From Bacillota bacterium (GTDB taxonomy: Bacteria > Bacillota > Clostridia > Acetivibrionales > DSM-1351), in assembly GCA_023409265.1 (NCBI GenBank), contig JAEYHZ010000030.1, positions 1 through 64,000 on the forward strand: a stretch of 64,000 nt of DNA, written 5' to 3'. The translations under genes and the position numbers were made by a program. Shown in pieces: positions 1 through 9,566 of the stretch; position 1 is the stretch's first letter, and each line of letters begins with the position of its first letter. Below the pieces are notes generated by a model. That model was not told the origin of the DNA. It did not search any database and saw nothing but the letters and a program-made list of their open reading frames with translations.

Positions 1-126
1 CCGAGATATTTTGGCGATTTTCGAGGCGGATGGACGCAGCCTTGCTGACGCAAGGCAAGGACGACAACAAAGAAAAGTGGCAAAATAGCCGGCGTGAGGC
101 GTGTTGTACATTGTCAATAGAGGGTA
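1..126 (-). mobile_element. Family A MITE-like element, copy 1 (cut by window edge)
   Basis: This is the terminal part of a non-coding repeat found again at 25289-25563 and 28608-28793, here in the opposite orientation. It ends in an inverted-repeat terminus TACATTGTCAATAGAGGG followed by TA. The other terminus lies outside the window. It carries no ORF of its own and sits just upstream of the PhoP boxes of pstC. Confidence 0.75.
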
Positions 127-185
127 ACATCTCTTAACTATAATTTAATAATGTTTGGATAAAAATAAACCGGATGATATTTTAC

Positions 186-213
186 TTAACATTTTATTAA
201 CATTGGCTTAACA
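186..213 (+). promoter_or_regulatory. PhoP (Pho) box triplet upstream of pstC
   Basis: Three perfect TTAACA hexamers start at 186, 197 and 208, an exact 11-bp period. This is the architecture of the PhoP binding site described for Bacillus subtilis (TTAACA direct repeats with 5-bp gaps). It implies that the pst genes are induced by phosphate starvation. No clear -10 is visible just downstream. Confidence 0.75.
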
Positions 214-336
214 GCAGTTTACTTTTTGCTTTTTTTTATTAGTGATATCATGAAGATGTTATTAAAGTTCAAGCCTGACAGCGATGAAGGTAAATATGAT
301 AAATTGAAAAATTCATGCCGGAAATGGAGAAAAAAT

Positions 337-1269
337 ATGACACCGAACACAAATGTTTTACTGAATAAAAAAAATGTCAACAATAGAATAAAAAGAATGA
401 AGCTTTCAAATGTTGTGGCTAAAAATATTCTTTTCCTGTTTGCCGTTATTACTATATTAACTACTATAGGAATAATAATATCCCTTCTGCGAGATTCACT
501 TGGTTTCTTCACAGAGATACCCTTAAAGGATTTCCTGTTTGGAAAGGTATGGACACCTTTGTTCAGCGATCCCAAATTCGGAGTGCTTCCACTGGTGTCG
601 GGTACATTATTAATTACATTAATCTCTGCGTTGATATCAATACCTATTGGTTTGCTGACAGCCATCTACCTCAGCGAATACGCTAATAAGAGAGTAAGAA
701 AGATAATAAAGCCTATTCTGGAAGTGCTTGCGGGAATTCCTTCAATTGTGTTCGGATATTTTGCATTGACAACAATAACCCCTTTTTTAAAGGGTATAAT
801 ACCACAGACAGAAATATTTAATGCATTAAGTGCCAGTATTGCGGTAGGTGTCATGACAATTCCTCTTGTTTCTTCATTAAGTGAAGATGCATTAAGGGCT
901 GTACCCGACAGCTTGAGACAAGGAGCTCTGGCACTTGGTTCTACAAAAATGGAGACATCCCTCAAGGTTGTTGTACCGGCTGCAATATCAGGAATTTCGG
1001 CATCCTTCGTTTTAGCCATATCAAGAGCAATTGGTGAAACCATGATAGTAACAATTGCTGCCGGAGCCAGACCAAACCTGACTTTTAACCCGCTTGAGAG
1101 TGTTCAGACAATGACCTCTTTCATAGTTCAGGCAAGCCAGGGTGACAATCCACACGGAACTGTAGGATATTATTCACTCTTTGCAGTAGGTCTTCTGTTG
1201 TTCCTGATAACTCTCGGGCTTAACATTCTTTCACACCACATGGTTGATAAATACAGAAAAGAGTACTAA
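337..1269 (+). CDS. pstC: Phosphate ABC transporter permease PstC
   Basis: Inner-membrane permease subunit of the high-affinity phosphate importer, working with PstA, PstB and PstS. The 310-residue protein has a first membrane helix near residues 25-50 and the binding-protein-dependent permease (EAA) loop, seen as DALRAVPDSLRQGALALGST followed by SRAIGETM. The ATG at 337 was chosen because GGAG lies 7 nt upstream; an in-frame start at 226 would add 37 polar residues and would begin only 12 bp after the Pho box. pstA follows after 120 bp containing a family B repeat remnant. The cluster lacks pstB and phoU. Confidence 0.92.
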   Translation: MTPNTNVLLNKKNVNNRIKRMKLSNVVAKNILFLFAVITILTTIGIIISLLRDSLGFFTEIPLKDFLFGKVWTPLFSDPKFGVLPLVSGTLLITLISALISIPIGLLTAIYLSEYANKRVRKIIKPILEVLAGIPSIVFGYFALTTITPFLKGIIPQTEIFNALSASIAVGVMTIPLVSSLSEDALRAVPDSLRQGALALGSTKMETSLKVVVPAAISGISASFVLAISRAIGETMIVTIAAGARPNLTFNPLESVQTMTSFIVQASQGDNPHGTVGYYSLFAVGLLLFLITLGLNILSHHMVDKYRKEY

Positions 1270-1279
1270 GGCTTAATTA

Positions 1280-1340
1280 AGGTATTGGCGGAAAATAGCA
1301 GCCCTAAAATGGGGGGGTTATTGTTTGATCATGCATGAGG
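1280..1340 (+). repeat. Family B repeat remnant between pstC and pstA
   Basis: The stretch with GGCGGAAAATAGCAGCC, then AAAATGGGG and GTTATTGTTTGATCATGC, matches the right end of the family B elements at 26212-26406 and 35973-36127. The left half is missing. It lies inside the presumed pstCA transcript. Confidence 0.6.
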
Positions 1341-1389
1341 AATAAAGCAAAAATCAGTCAGAAATGTAGAGTATGTATGGAGGCGACAT

Positions 1390-2244
1390 ATGAATCTTGT
1401 TAAATATAGAAAACTTAAAAATTCAATCTTTCATGGTGTGATATTTTTTGTTACATTAATTGGAATAATTGTTCTGGCTGTACTTATGATAGACATAATC
1501 AGAAGAGGAATACCTTTTCTGACAAAAACCTTTTTTACCAACTTCCCCTCAAGATTTCCCCGGAAGGCAGGTATCCTTCCCGGAATAGTAGGCAGTGTAA
1601 ATATAATTCTGTTAACAATAGCATTTGCTGTTCCGATTGGTCTGGGCACGGCTGTGTACCTGGAGGAATATGCAAAGAATAACAGAATTACAAAGTTTAT
1701 TAAAATAAACATATCAAATCTATCCGGAACACCCTCAATTGTATATGGTTTACTTGGATTAGCGGTGTTTGTAAGAACTCTTGGTTTGGGCAAGAGTATT
1801 TTATCAGGGGCATTAACAATGTCACTGGTTGTTCTTCCTATAGTAATTGTATCCTCTCAGGAGGCCATCAAGGCTGTTCCGCAGTATTTACGGCATGGTT
1901 CCTACGCACTGGGAGCAACCAAATGGCAGACAATCAGGAAGATAGTAATTCCTGCAGCTTTACCCGGTATTTTTACAGGTGTTATTCTATCAGTATCAAG
2001 AGCTCTTGGAGAAAGTGCACCTTTGTTGATGGTAGGTGCAGCAACCTATGTTTCAAAGCTTCCTGACAATGTTTTTTCGGTATTTACAGCTCTTCCGCTG
2101 CAAATTTATTATTGGATGGGCTTGCCGAAAGAAGAATTTAAAGATTTGGCAGCAGCAGGCATTATAGTCTTGCTGGCAATACTTCTGACAACTAATGCAA
2201 TAACAATAGTATTAAGAAATAAATATACGAAATCAATCGAATAG
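1390..2244 (+). CDS. pstA: Phosphate ABC transporter permease PstA
   Basis: Second permease subunit of the Pst phosphate importer. The 284-residue protein has an N-terminal membrane helix (about residues 15-36), several further helices, and the EAA loop EAIKAVPQYLRHGSYALGAT followed by SRALGESAP. The length is normal for PstA. The start at 1390 has a good ribosome site (GGAGGCGACAT directly upstream). It is presumably co-transcribed with pstC and followed by a hairpin at 2328. The ATPase PstB expected next is absent; pstS follows with its own promoter. Confidence 0.92.
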   Translation: MNLVKYRKLKNSIFHGVIFFVTLIGIIVLAVLMIDIIRRGIPFLTKTFFTNFPSRFPRKAGILPGIVGSVNIILLTIAFAVPIGLGTAVYLEEYAKNNRITKFIKINISNLSGTPSIVYGLLGLAVFVRTLGLGKSILSGALTMSLVVLPIVIVSSQEAIKAVPQYLRHGSYALGATKWQTIRKIVIPAALPGIFTGVILSVSRALGESAPLLMVGAATYVSKLPDNVFSVFTALPLQIYYWMGLPKEEFKDLAAAGIIVLLAILLTTNAITIVLRNKYTKSIE

Positions 2245-2327
2245 CAGGAACCCAGACCATAGACAAAGATAAATCATAAGTATAGCAGGTAGAATTTTAA
2301 TTATAATAATGAAATAGCAATAAACAC

Positions 2328-2371
2328 AGGTGTTGTATTAAAACTAATAAGATAATGTGCAGCACCTTTTA
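2328..2371 (+). terminator. Probable terminator after pstA
   Basis: AGGTGTTGT and its partner GTGCAGCACCT can form an 11-bp stem with G-U pairs, followed by TTTTATTATT. The run of T is short, so termination may be partial. No gene is seen between here and pstS apart from its promoter region. Confidence 0.5.
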
Positions 2372-2499
2372 TTATTGTCTGGGAAAGTAATGATTTTTTT
2401 AATAAGGCGCCTGCGCAAACAAAATTGACCATTAGACCTTTGTTACCACGCCGGATCGAAATTTCTCCTTATGCTATTTCTAAAAAAACGGCTGCTTTG

Positions 2500-2536
2500 T
2501 TAACCTTTCTTAATATGTAATTAACAATAGTTAACC
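2500..2536 (+). promoter_or_regulatory. PhoP box cluster of pstS
   Basis: Four TTAAYM-type hexamers (TTAACC, TTAATA, TTAACA, TTAACC) start at 2500, 2510, 2521 and 2531, a spacing of 10-11 bp. A perfect -10 TATAAT lies at 2568-2573, which fits PhoP activation from just upstream of the promoter. The transcript would start near 2580. Confidence 0.72.
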
Positions 2537-2674
2537 AAAATCAAATACTCTCTTTAAAAACACTTAATATAATTAGAGTGTAGTAAGTAGATTGCAATTT
2601 AAACAAAAATTTAATACAAATCTATTTACCCAGCAATAATAAATATTGATTGAATACTTATGGGAGGTTACAAA

Positions 2675-3664
2675 ATGAAAAAATCCGTAATAATGAAAAG
2701 AATAGCAGCATTAGCATTGGGAGTAAGCCTGACTGCAACAGTAGCTGCATGCGGAACAAACAATAACAACGCAGAAAGCACAACAAGCAGTGCTGCAGAA
2801 AGCTCAGCTGCATCAGAAAGCTCTGCAGCAACTGATAAGCTTAGCGGACAAATCGTAATAGATGGATCAAGTACAGTTTACCCAATAACTATGGCAGTTG
2901 CGGAAGAATTCAAGAATGAACAGCCGGGAGTTGAAGTATCAGTTGCAATGTCCGGAACCGGTGGAGGAATGAAAAAATTTGTTTCCGGAGAAATTGACAT
3001 CTGTGATGCTTCAAGAACAATCAAACAGGAAGAAATTGATAAGGCAAAAGCAAACGGAATTGATTATGTTGAACTTGAAATAGCATATGACGGTATATCA
3101 GTAGTAGTTAACAAGGATAATACATGGGTGGATTCAATAACTGTTGCCGAGCTGAACAAAATCTGGGCAAAAGACAGTAAGGTAAAGACCTGGAATGAAG
3201 TAAATCCGGCGTGGCCTGCTGAACCGATTAAATTATATGGTCCGGGAACAGATTCAGGTACTTTTGAATTCTTTACCGAGAAAATAAACAAGAAAGCAAA
3301 GGAATCCAGAACAGATTATACACCAAGTGAAGATGACAACGTACTTGTTCAGGGTATAGCCGGTGACAAGGATGCAATGGGTTATTTCGGATTTGCATAC
3401 TATGAAGAAAACACCGACAAGTTAAAGGTTTTAAAAATTGACGATGGTAAAGGTGCTGTAGAACCAACTGCTGATACAATCAAAAACAAGACTTACAGCC
3501 CGCTGTCAAGACCACTGTTCATATATGTTAATAAAGCCAAGTTGGATCAGCCACAGGTAAAAGCTTTTATTAAATATTACCTCGATAATGCGGCTACCCT
3601 TTCAAAAGAAGTTGGATATGTTCCTCTTGAAAGCTATGATGCTATAAAGGAAAAAATAAAATAA
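2675..3664 (+). CDS. pstS: Phosphate-binding lipoprotein PstS
   Basis: Extracellular solute-binding protein that delivers phosphate to PstC/PstA. The 329-residue protein begins with a lipoprotein signal peptide whose lipobox VAAC ends at Cys; a Ser/Ala/Asn-rich linker follows, then the binding domain. Ligand-site motifs DGSSTVYPIT, SGTGGGMKKF and GTDSGTFEFF are visible. The ATG at 2675 is preceded by GGGAGG at good spacing; an in-frame ATG at 2660 overlaps that ribosome site and is unlikely. Having pstS after pstCA with its own Pho box, rather than first in the operon, is unusual. Confidence 0.93.
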   Translation: MKKSVIMKRIAALALGVSLTATVAACGTNNNNAESTTSSAAESSAASESSAATDKLSGQIVIDGSSTVYPITMAVAEEFKNEQPGVEVSVAMSGTGGGMKKFVSGEIDICDASRTIKQEEIDKAKANGIDYVELEIAYDGISVVVNKDNTWVDSITVAELNKIWAKDSKVKTWNEVNPAWPAEPIKLYGPGTDSGTFEFFTEKINKKAKESRTDYTPSEDDNVLVQGIAGDKDAMGYFGFAYYEENTDKLKVLKIDDGKGAVEPTADTIKNKTYSPLSRPLFIYVNKAKLDQPQVKAFIKYYLDNAATLSKEVGYVPLESYDAIKEKIK

Positions 3665-3681
3665 CAAATTCCTAACCTGAT

Positions 3682-3729
3682 CGTGGTACTTACAAGAGCT
3701 GTTTAATGTTAAGTACCACGATTTTTTTA
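3682..3729 (+). terminator. Terminator of pstS
   Basis: A perfect 11-bp stem, CGTGGTACTTA (3682-3692) and TAAGTACCACG (3710-3720), is followed by a T-rich tract from 3722. This is a strong intrinsic terminator, so the chemoreceptor downstream needs its own promoter or read-through. Confidence 0.85.
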
Positions 3730-3753
3730 TTAAATTGTACTGGGGTAGATCAT

Positions 3754-5808
3754 ATGAAAATAGGAAAGATTATAAAAGGCCTGGCTGCAAAAAAAAATAC
3801 ACTCAGGACTCAATTGCTGCTTGTATTGATCTCAATCACATTAATACCTATTCTTGCCATAAGTACCTCTACATATATTACAACCATAGGAAAAATAACA
3901 GATTTATCATTAAATACTCTTCAAACAAATTCATATAATACAAAAAATAATCTGGACGTAAAATTCAACAGTATTGACAGCGTAATTAAGGGGGTTTCCT
4001 CACAGCCTGATTTTTTGGTTGCTCTTGAAATGGTAAACAGCTCAAAGTCATTGGATACAGAAATTTACAGCAATATTCAAATATCTATGAAAAACGTAGT
4101 GGACAGTTCCGACAGGTTAATAAATGCCATGTACCTCTGTGATAACAAAGGTAAAATCATCGCTGCAGGTGCGAAAAATTACAAGCTTTTCAAAGATAAA
4201 TACATTTATGATATAAAGCTGTTTGAAAACTTAAAGACAGTAAAAAAAGAAAAAGTAATAGTGGGAAATCCGGTATATTCCGAGGAACTTAAAAAGGAAA
4301 TAATACCTGTTTCAAAACCCGTAAGAAGCCTGGCAGGCTTTGCTGGCAGCATAACGGCACTGATTGATTATGAGACTTTTTTTAGTTTGCTTTCAAATGA
4401 AAATACAAAAAATGAAATTATGATTCTTGACCAGAATCAAAGTATAGTATTCCATAAAGACAAAGATAAATTAAATATGAAAATAACTGATGAAAATTTA
4501 GATAAATATTTAAAACAAGGCTCAGTGGAAGAACATATTACATATAATGATGAAAATGTACAAAAGGTAATGTATATAAGCAAATCCTCCATTTCTGGCT
4601 GGAGCGTTTGCTCACAAACTCCATATTCGGTGGTAATGTCTCCGGTAAGGCAATATATTTTTGTGATACTGGTTGTAATACTGGTTTCTGTGGCAATTAC
4701 ATTGATTGTATCGATTTTATACTCAAAACGTATTTCAAAACCTGTAGTTGAACTTTCCGAGCAAATGAAAAAGGTTGAAGAGGGACATCTTGAACTGGAG
4801 CTTAACCAAAGCAGAAGTAATATCCACGAAATTAACAGTCTTAGAAGTAATTTTTATAAAATGGTAGAGAATCTGAAGGATTTAATATCAAATATCAGTT
4901 CTGCGTCAAAGGATATAGACAGCATGTCAGGTATAATGTACCAGGCTGCCTGCTGTTCAATTGAACTATCAGAAAACAACCGCAGATCAATAAGCAATAT
5001 AAATGAAAATATTAATAAGCAGGCCGAAGATACCGGATATGCCGCACAAGGAATAGAAAGCCTGGCCTCACAGATAGCTACCTCAAGGGAATTATCCCGG
5101 AATGTGTATGACTACCTGGGATTGCTGAACAAATCTGCGGAAGCAGGAAAGAGTCAGATAGACAAACTCGAAACCATATCAGGCCAGAATCTTAAGAACA
5201 CCCATCTGATGAAGGATGTGGTGACACAATTGCAAATGCAGATGAAACAAATCAATAGCATTACCGCTACAATTCAAAATATTGCAAAACAAACACATCT
5301 GCTTTCCCTTAACGCAACAATAGAGGCTTCCAGGGCCGGAGCGGCAGGCAAGGGTTTCTCGGTGGTTGCCCAGGAAATAAAAGGCCTATCCGAACAGACC
5401 AATATTCAGGCCGGTAGCATAAGGAGTATGCTGGATAATATTGTGAAAAATACTTTGCTTCTAACGGATTCCTTTAAAGAGGTCAGTGAGGGAACTGATT
5501 CACAGAATAAGTCGGTAAGCCAGACCCAATTGAGTTTTTCCGAGATAACAGACTACATAGAAAATATAAACAGCCAGCTATACAATATTACTGATTATCT
5601 TCAGGAGATGGATTCTCAAAAAGATAATCTGGTACAGCTTATAAATCATATAAATGTTTCGGCAGAAGAAATTGCAGTCAGTTCAAATCAGGTTCAGAAA
5701 TATAGCGGGGAACAGCTGATCTCTGTTAATAAGCTGCATGATGAATCTAATATCTTTAATAACCTTGCAAAAAAACTGAATAAGTCAGTCGAGATATTTA
5801 AAATTTAG
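3754..5808 (+). CDS. Methyl-accepting chemotaxis protein with extracellular sensor
   Basis: Membrane chemoreceptor of 684 residues. Helix 1 is at about residues 19-40, then an extracellular dCache-like sensor region to about 300, helix 2 (about 301-325), a HAMP region and a long coiled-coil signalling domain. The CheA/CheW-contacting tip is recognisable near residue 510 as NIAKQTHLLSLNATIEASRA, with NATIEASRA in place of the usual NAAIEAARA. The ATG at 3754 was chosen because the longer ORF start at 3706 lies inside the pstS terminator. The ligand is unknown; neighbours are pstS, a xyloglucanase and a lone CheW. Confidence 0.88.
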   Translation: MKIGKIIKGLAAKKNTLRTQLLLVLISITLIPILAISTSTYITTIGKITDLSLNTLQTNSYNTKNNLDVKFNSIDSVIKGVSSQPDFLVALEMVNSSKSLDTEIYSNIQISMKNVVDSSDRLINAMYLCDNKGKIIAAGAKNYKLFKDKYIYDIKLFENLKTVKKEKVIVGNPVYSEELKKEIIPVSKPVRSLAGFAGSITALIDYETFFSLLSNENTKNEIMILDQNQSIVFHKDKDKLNMKITDENLDKYLKQGSVEEHITYNDENVQKVMYISKSSISGWSVCSQTPYSVVMSPVRQYIFVILVVILVSVAITLIVSILYSKRISKPVVELSEQMKKVEEGHLELELNQSRSNIHEINSLRSNFYKMVENLKDLISNISSASKDIDSMSGIMYQAACCSIELSENNRRSISNINENINKQAEDTGYAAQGIESLASQIATSRELSRNVYDYLGLLNKSAEAGKSQIDKLETISGQNLKNTHLMKDVVTQLQMQMKQINSITATIQNIAKQTHLLSLNATIEASRAGAAGKGFSVVAQEIKGLSEQTNIQAGSIRSMLDNIVKNTLLLTDSFKEVSEGTDSQNKSVSQTQLSFSEITDYIENINSQLYNITDYLQEMDSQKDNLVQLINHINVSAEEIAVSSNQVQKYSGEQLISVNKLHDESNIFNNLAKKLNKSVEIFKI

Positions 5809-5825
5809 AATTGTAATAACAAATG

Positions 5826-5857
5826 CCTTCACTCGAAAAAAGAGTGGAGGTTTTTTA
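5826..5857 (+). terminator. Terminator after chemoreceptor
   Basis: CCTTCACTC and GAGTGGAGG form a 9-bp stem with a short A-rich loop, followed by TTTTTTAT. It separates the receptor from the xyloglucanase gene. In the space from 5858 to 6092 I see a TATAAT at 5940-5945 without a convincing -35, and a first Shine-Dalgarno-like AAGGAGGTGA at about 6030. Confidence 0.8.
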
Positions 5858-6092
5858 TTTTATTGAATAATCTATAGAAACTTTGTTGTTTTTTGAAAAA
5901 AATCATTGCTTTTTTGTATTTATTTTTATACAAGAAGGGTATAATATTTACATATAACAACAATTATTCTAATAATTGCTAAATATTTGATTTATGCTCT
6001 GACTAATTTCCGGACAAGAATTTTTGAATAAGGAGGTGAAAATTCTCTTTATCCCTTGGCTTAAAAAAATAAATTCTTTAGGAGGTTTAGTT

Positions 6093-9000
6093 ATGTGTAA
6101 AAAGTTTTTTAGCCTGATTATTGTTACAGCCCTGCTTATTTTTTCAATAGGTAGTACACAGATTTTCTTTCCTTCAGAGGCCAGCGCCGTTTCCAGTGAG
6201 GCGTACACCTGGAACAATGTTCAGATCCATGGCGGCGGCTACGTTCCAGGAGTCATCTTCAATACTGCAGAAAAAAACCTTATCTATGCACGTACCGATA
6301 TAGGCGGCGCATATCGCTGGAATGAGTCAACAAAAAGCTGGAAATGTATTACTGACTCAGTTGGTTGGGTAGATTGGAATAAGAACGGTGTTGATGCACT
6401 GGCTACTGACCCGGTTGACCCAAACAGAGTTTATCTGGCAACCGGAACCTATACAAATGATTGGGATACAAACGGCCAGATAATGCGTTCTTCAGACAGA
6501 GGCGAGACCTGGCAGACAACGCCACTTCCGTTCAAGGTTGGCGGCAATATGCCGGGACGCGGAATGGGAGAACGGCTTGTCATAGACCCAAATAAAAACA
6601 ACATTCTTTTCTTTGGAGCGCGCAGCGGAAATGGCCTCTGGAAGAGTATTGACTATGGAGCAACCTGGTCCAAGGTAACAAGTTTCACGAATGTTGGAAC
6701 CTACATACCAAATCCCGGACAGGTATACGGCAGTGACCCAGTGGGCATCTCCTGGATAACCTTTGTTCCAGGAACCGGAAGTTCCGGCGGTGCTACCCAG
6801 ACTATATATGTTGGAGTTGCAGACTTGAACAACAGTGTATTCCGGAGTACTGACGGAGGAACCTCATGGACTGCAGTTGCCGGACAGCCTACAGGATTTA
6901 TACCGCATCACGGTGTACTTTCCTCCAACGGGATACTGTACATTTCATATAGCAATGGTGCTGGCCCATATGACGGAAGCAAGGGAGAGGTATGGAAGTT
7001 CAATACTGCTACAGGAGTATGGACTAATATCTCACCTGTGCCATCCACTTCCTCGGATAACTACTACGGCTACGGCGGACTTGCAGTGGACGCACAGAAT
7101 CCGAATACCATAATGGTGGCAAGCCTTAATTGCTGGTGGCCTGAAGGAATCCTTTTCAGAAGCACCGATGGCGGTACCACCTGGACAAGGTCATGGGATT
7201 GGGTATCCTACCCAACTCGAACACTGCGTTATACTCTGGATATTACTGATTCTCCATGGTTGAATTTCGGTGTAAATGGTGCTGCCACTTCAGAAAACCC
7301 ATCACCAAAGATAGGCTGGATGATGGATGATCTGGAAATTGACCCCTTTAACTCCAACAGGATGATGTACGGAACAGGCGCAACCATTTACGGCACAAAT
7401 AACCTGAATGGCTGGGACAGCAGTACTGTTACCATAACACCGATGGCAAAGGGTATTGAAGAAACAGCAGTATGTACTTTAATCAGCCCGACCACCGGGA
7501 CTGCGCATCTTATCAGCGGTCTTGGCGATATCAGCGGTTTCCGCCATGAAAGCCTTACAACAGTACCATCATACGGTTTCATATCTCCAATATTTGTAAG
7601 CACAACAGGGATTGATTATGCTGAAAGCAATCCAAACTTTATGGTACGTGTAGGCAGCGTTGACAGATCATATACAACCAATAAAGCCTGTGCCTTCAGC
7701 TATGACGGCGGAGCAAACTGGTATTCGACAAGCAGCGAACCACCTGCAATTTACGAAACAGGTGATGATACCTCGGTGGCAGCTGGTCCTTCAGGCGGAG
7801 AGGTAGCAGTTTCAGCTGACGGAACGACTGTATTATGGAGTGCAAACAAAACAACTGCCGTATACTATACCACCAATACCGGAAGTTCCTGGACAGCTTG
7901 CTCAGGCTTACCGGCCAAGTCAATGATCTGTTCCGACAGAGTGAACGCAAATAAATTCTATGGCTTTAAGGATGGTACCTTCTATATCAGTACCGATAAA
8001 GGGAAGACCTTTACAGCTACAGCTGCAGCGGGCCTTCCGGCAAACTGTTCTCCTGTGGTACTTGGGCAGGCAGAAAAACCGGTATGTATTATGAAGACTA
8101 TGCCGGGAGTTGAGGGAGATATCTGGTTTGCAGGCGGAAGTACTGCAGAGGGCATATATGGATTGTGGCATTCCACAAATTCAGGCTCAAGCTTTACCAG
8201 GCTTTCAAACGTTGAGGAAGCAGATACGATCGGTTTTGGTAAGGCTGCTGAGGGCCAGACCTACATGGCATTATACACGACTGCAAAGATAGATGGTGTT
8301 AGAGGCATATTCCGTTCCGATAACGGGGGAGCATCATGGGTTAGAATAAATGATGACCAACATCAATATGCAAAGATTAATATGTGTATTACAGGTGACC
8401 CAAGATTATATGGACGTGTTTATGTGGGCACAAATGGACGTGGAATTGTTTATGGGGATTCTCAAGCCACTCCGGTAAATAATTCCTCCATTACACCTAC
8501 AACAGCCAACTTTGACAAAAACACTGCCAAGCAGGCAGATATTGCGGTTGCCATGACACTGAACGGCAATACCCTGAGTGCAATTAGGAACGGATCAACA
8601 ACCTTGGTATCAGGGAGTGACTACGTTGTATCAGGTACAACTGTAACTATTAAAAAGGCATACCTTGCAGCCCAGGCAGTGGGTACAACTAATCTTACCT
8701 TTGACTTCAGTGCAGGAGTAGACCCAACCCTGGCAGTAACTGTTGCAGATACTACTGCAGCAAATAACTCCTCAATTTCGCCTGCAACAGCGACATTTGA
8801 CAAGAACACTGCCAAGCAGGCAGATATTGCGGTTGCCATGACACTGAACGGCAATACCCTGAGTGCAATTAGAAACGGGTCAACAACCTTGGTATCAGGG
8901 ATTGATTATACGGTATCGGGTACAGCAGTAACTATTAAAAAGGCATACCTTGCAGCCCAGGCTGTGGGTACAACCAGTCTGACCTTTGATTTCAGTACAG

Positions 9001-9503
9001 GTACGGATCCGGTACTGGCAATTTCAATCATTGACTCAAGCCAGCAGAACAGTGCTCTCCAGGTACAGATGTTCAACGGTACGACATCGGCTTCCACACA
9101 AGGTATTAACCCGCGGTTTAAGCTTACAAACAACGGAACATCCGCAATAGCTTTATCAACTGTCAAGTTAAGGTATTATTATACAATTGACAGTGAACAG
9201 GCTCAAAGCTTCTGGTGTGACTGGTCAAGCGCAGGAAGTTCCAATATCACGGGAACCTTCACTAAAATGCCGACAGTTAAGACGGGTGCAGACTACTATC
9301 TGGAAGTTGGCTTTACAAGTGGCGCAGGAACAATTGCAGCCGGGCAAAGCATAGAAATTCAGACTAGAATTGCCAAGAATGACTGGAGTAACTATACGCA
9401 GACAGGGGATTATTCCTTCAGATCCAGCGGAACAACCTATTCTGACTGGACAAATGTAACCGGATACCTTTCAGGTACACTTATATGGGGTACAGAGCCA
9501 TAG
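6093..9503 (+). CDS. Secreted GH74 xyloglucanase with two X2 modules and CBM3
   Basis: Predicted extracellular endo-xyloglucanase of 1136 residues: signal peptide (cleavage after ASA, about residue 32), GH74 double beta-propeller to about 790, two X2 modules (about 795-985) and a C-terminal family 3 cellulose-binding module (about 987-1136, ending WGTEP). Asp69 in RTDIGGAYRW and Asp479 in SGLGDISGF line up with the two catalytic aspartates I recall for Clostridium thermocellum Xgh74A (Asp70, Asp480). There is no dockerin, so this is a free enzyme rather than a cellulosome subunit. GGAGG lies 7 nt before ATG 6093. The X2 modules are recent duplicates. Confidence 0.93.
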   Translation: MCKKFFSLIIVTALLIFSIGSTQIFFPSEASAVSSEAYTWNNVQIHGGGYVPGVIFNTAEKNLIYARTDIGGAYRWNESTKSWKCITDSVGWVDWNKNGVDALATDPVDPNRVYLATGTYTNDWDTNGQIMRSSDRGETWQTTPLPFKVGGNMPGRGMGERLVIDPNKNNILFFGARSGNGLWKSIDYGATWSKVTSFTNVGTYIPNPGQVYGSDPVGISWITFVPGTGSSGGATQTIYVGVADLNNSVFRSTDGGTSWTAVAGQPTGFIPHHGVLSSNGILYISYSNGAGPYDGSKGEVWKFNTATGVWTNISPVPSTSSDNYYGYGGLAVDAQNPNTIMVASLNCWWPEGILFRSTDGGTTWTRSWDWVSYPTRTLRYTLDITDSPWLNFGVNGAATSENPSPKIGWMMDDLEIDPFNSNRMMYGTGATIYGTNNLNGWDSSTVTITPMAKGIEETAVCTLISPTTGTAHLISGLGDISGFRHESLTTVPSYGFISPIFVSTTGIDYAESNPNFMVRVGSVDRSYTTNKACAFSYDGGANWYSTSSEPPAIYETGDDTSVAAGPSGGEVAVSADGTTVLWSANKTTAVYYTTNTGSSWTACSGLPAKSMICSDRVNANKFYGFKDGTFYISTDKGKTFTATAAAGLPANCSPVVLGQAEKPVCIMKTMPGVEGDIWFAGGSTAEGIYGLWHSTNSGSSFTRLSNVEEADTIGFGKAAEGQTYMALYTTAKIDGVRGIFRSDNGGASWVRINDDQHQYAKINMCITGDPRLYGRVYVGTNGRGIVYGDSQATPVNNSSITPTTANFDKNTAKQADIAVAMTLNGNTLSAIRNGSTTLVSGSDYVVSGTTVTIKKAYLAAQAVGTTNLTFDFSAGVDPTLAVTVADTTAANNSSISPATATFDKNTAKQADIAVAMTLNGNTLSAIRNGSTTLVSGIDYTVSGTAVTIKKAYLAAQAVGTTSLTFDFSTGTDPVLAISIIDSSQQNSALQVQMFNGTTSASTQGINPRFKLTNNGTSAIALSTVKLRYYYTIDSEQAQSFWCDWSSAGSSNITGTFTKMPTVKTGADYYLEVGFTSGAGTIAAGQSIEIQTRIAKNDWSNYTQTGDYSFRSSGTTYSDWTNVTGYLSGTLIWGTEP
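8479..9048 (+). repeat. In-frame tandem duplication of X2 module
   Basis: Two consecutive X2-encoding segments have a 285-bp (95-codon) period. The segment from 8521 (ACACTGCCAAGCAGGCAGAT) recurs from 8806, and about 90 bp are almost identical, far more alike than selection on the protein alone would require. This indicates recent duplication or ongoing gene conversion. Confidence 0.85.
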
Positions 9504-9515
9504 GGAAAACCCGTC

Positions 9516-9551
9516 AAAAAACGCCCCGTTCCTTCGAACGGGGCGTTTTTA
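9516..9551. terminator. Bidirectional terminator between xyloglucanase and cheW
   Basis: AACGCCCCGTT (9520-9530) and AACGGGGCGTT (9537-9547) form a perfect 11-bp stem with A residues before and T residues after, so it can stop transcripts from both converging genes. Confidence 0.9.
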
Positions 9552-9566
9552 ACATGAATTTATAAT

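Noticed and set aside
2390..2480. A riboswitch upstream of pstS
   Set aside because: The GC-richer patch (GGCGCCTGCGC, ACCACGCCGG) did not match any riboswitch core I know, and it lies upstream of the predicted promoter.
8621..9166. Long minus-strand frames inside the xyloglucanase gene
   Set aside because: They are antisense shadows of the duplicated X2 modules with no start signals.
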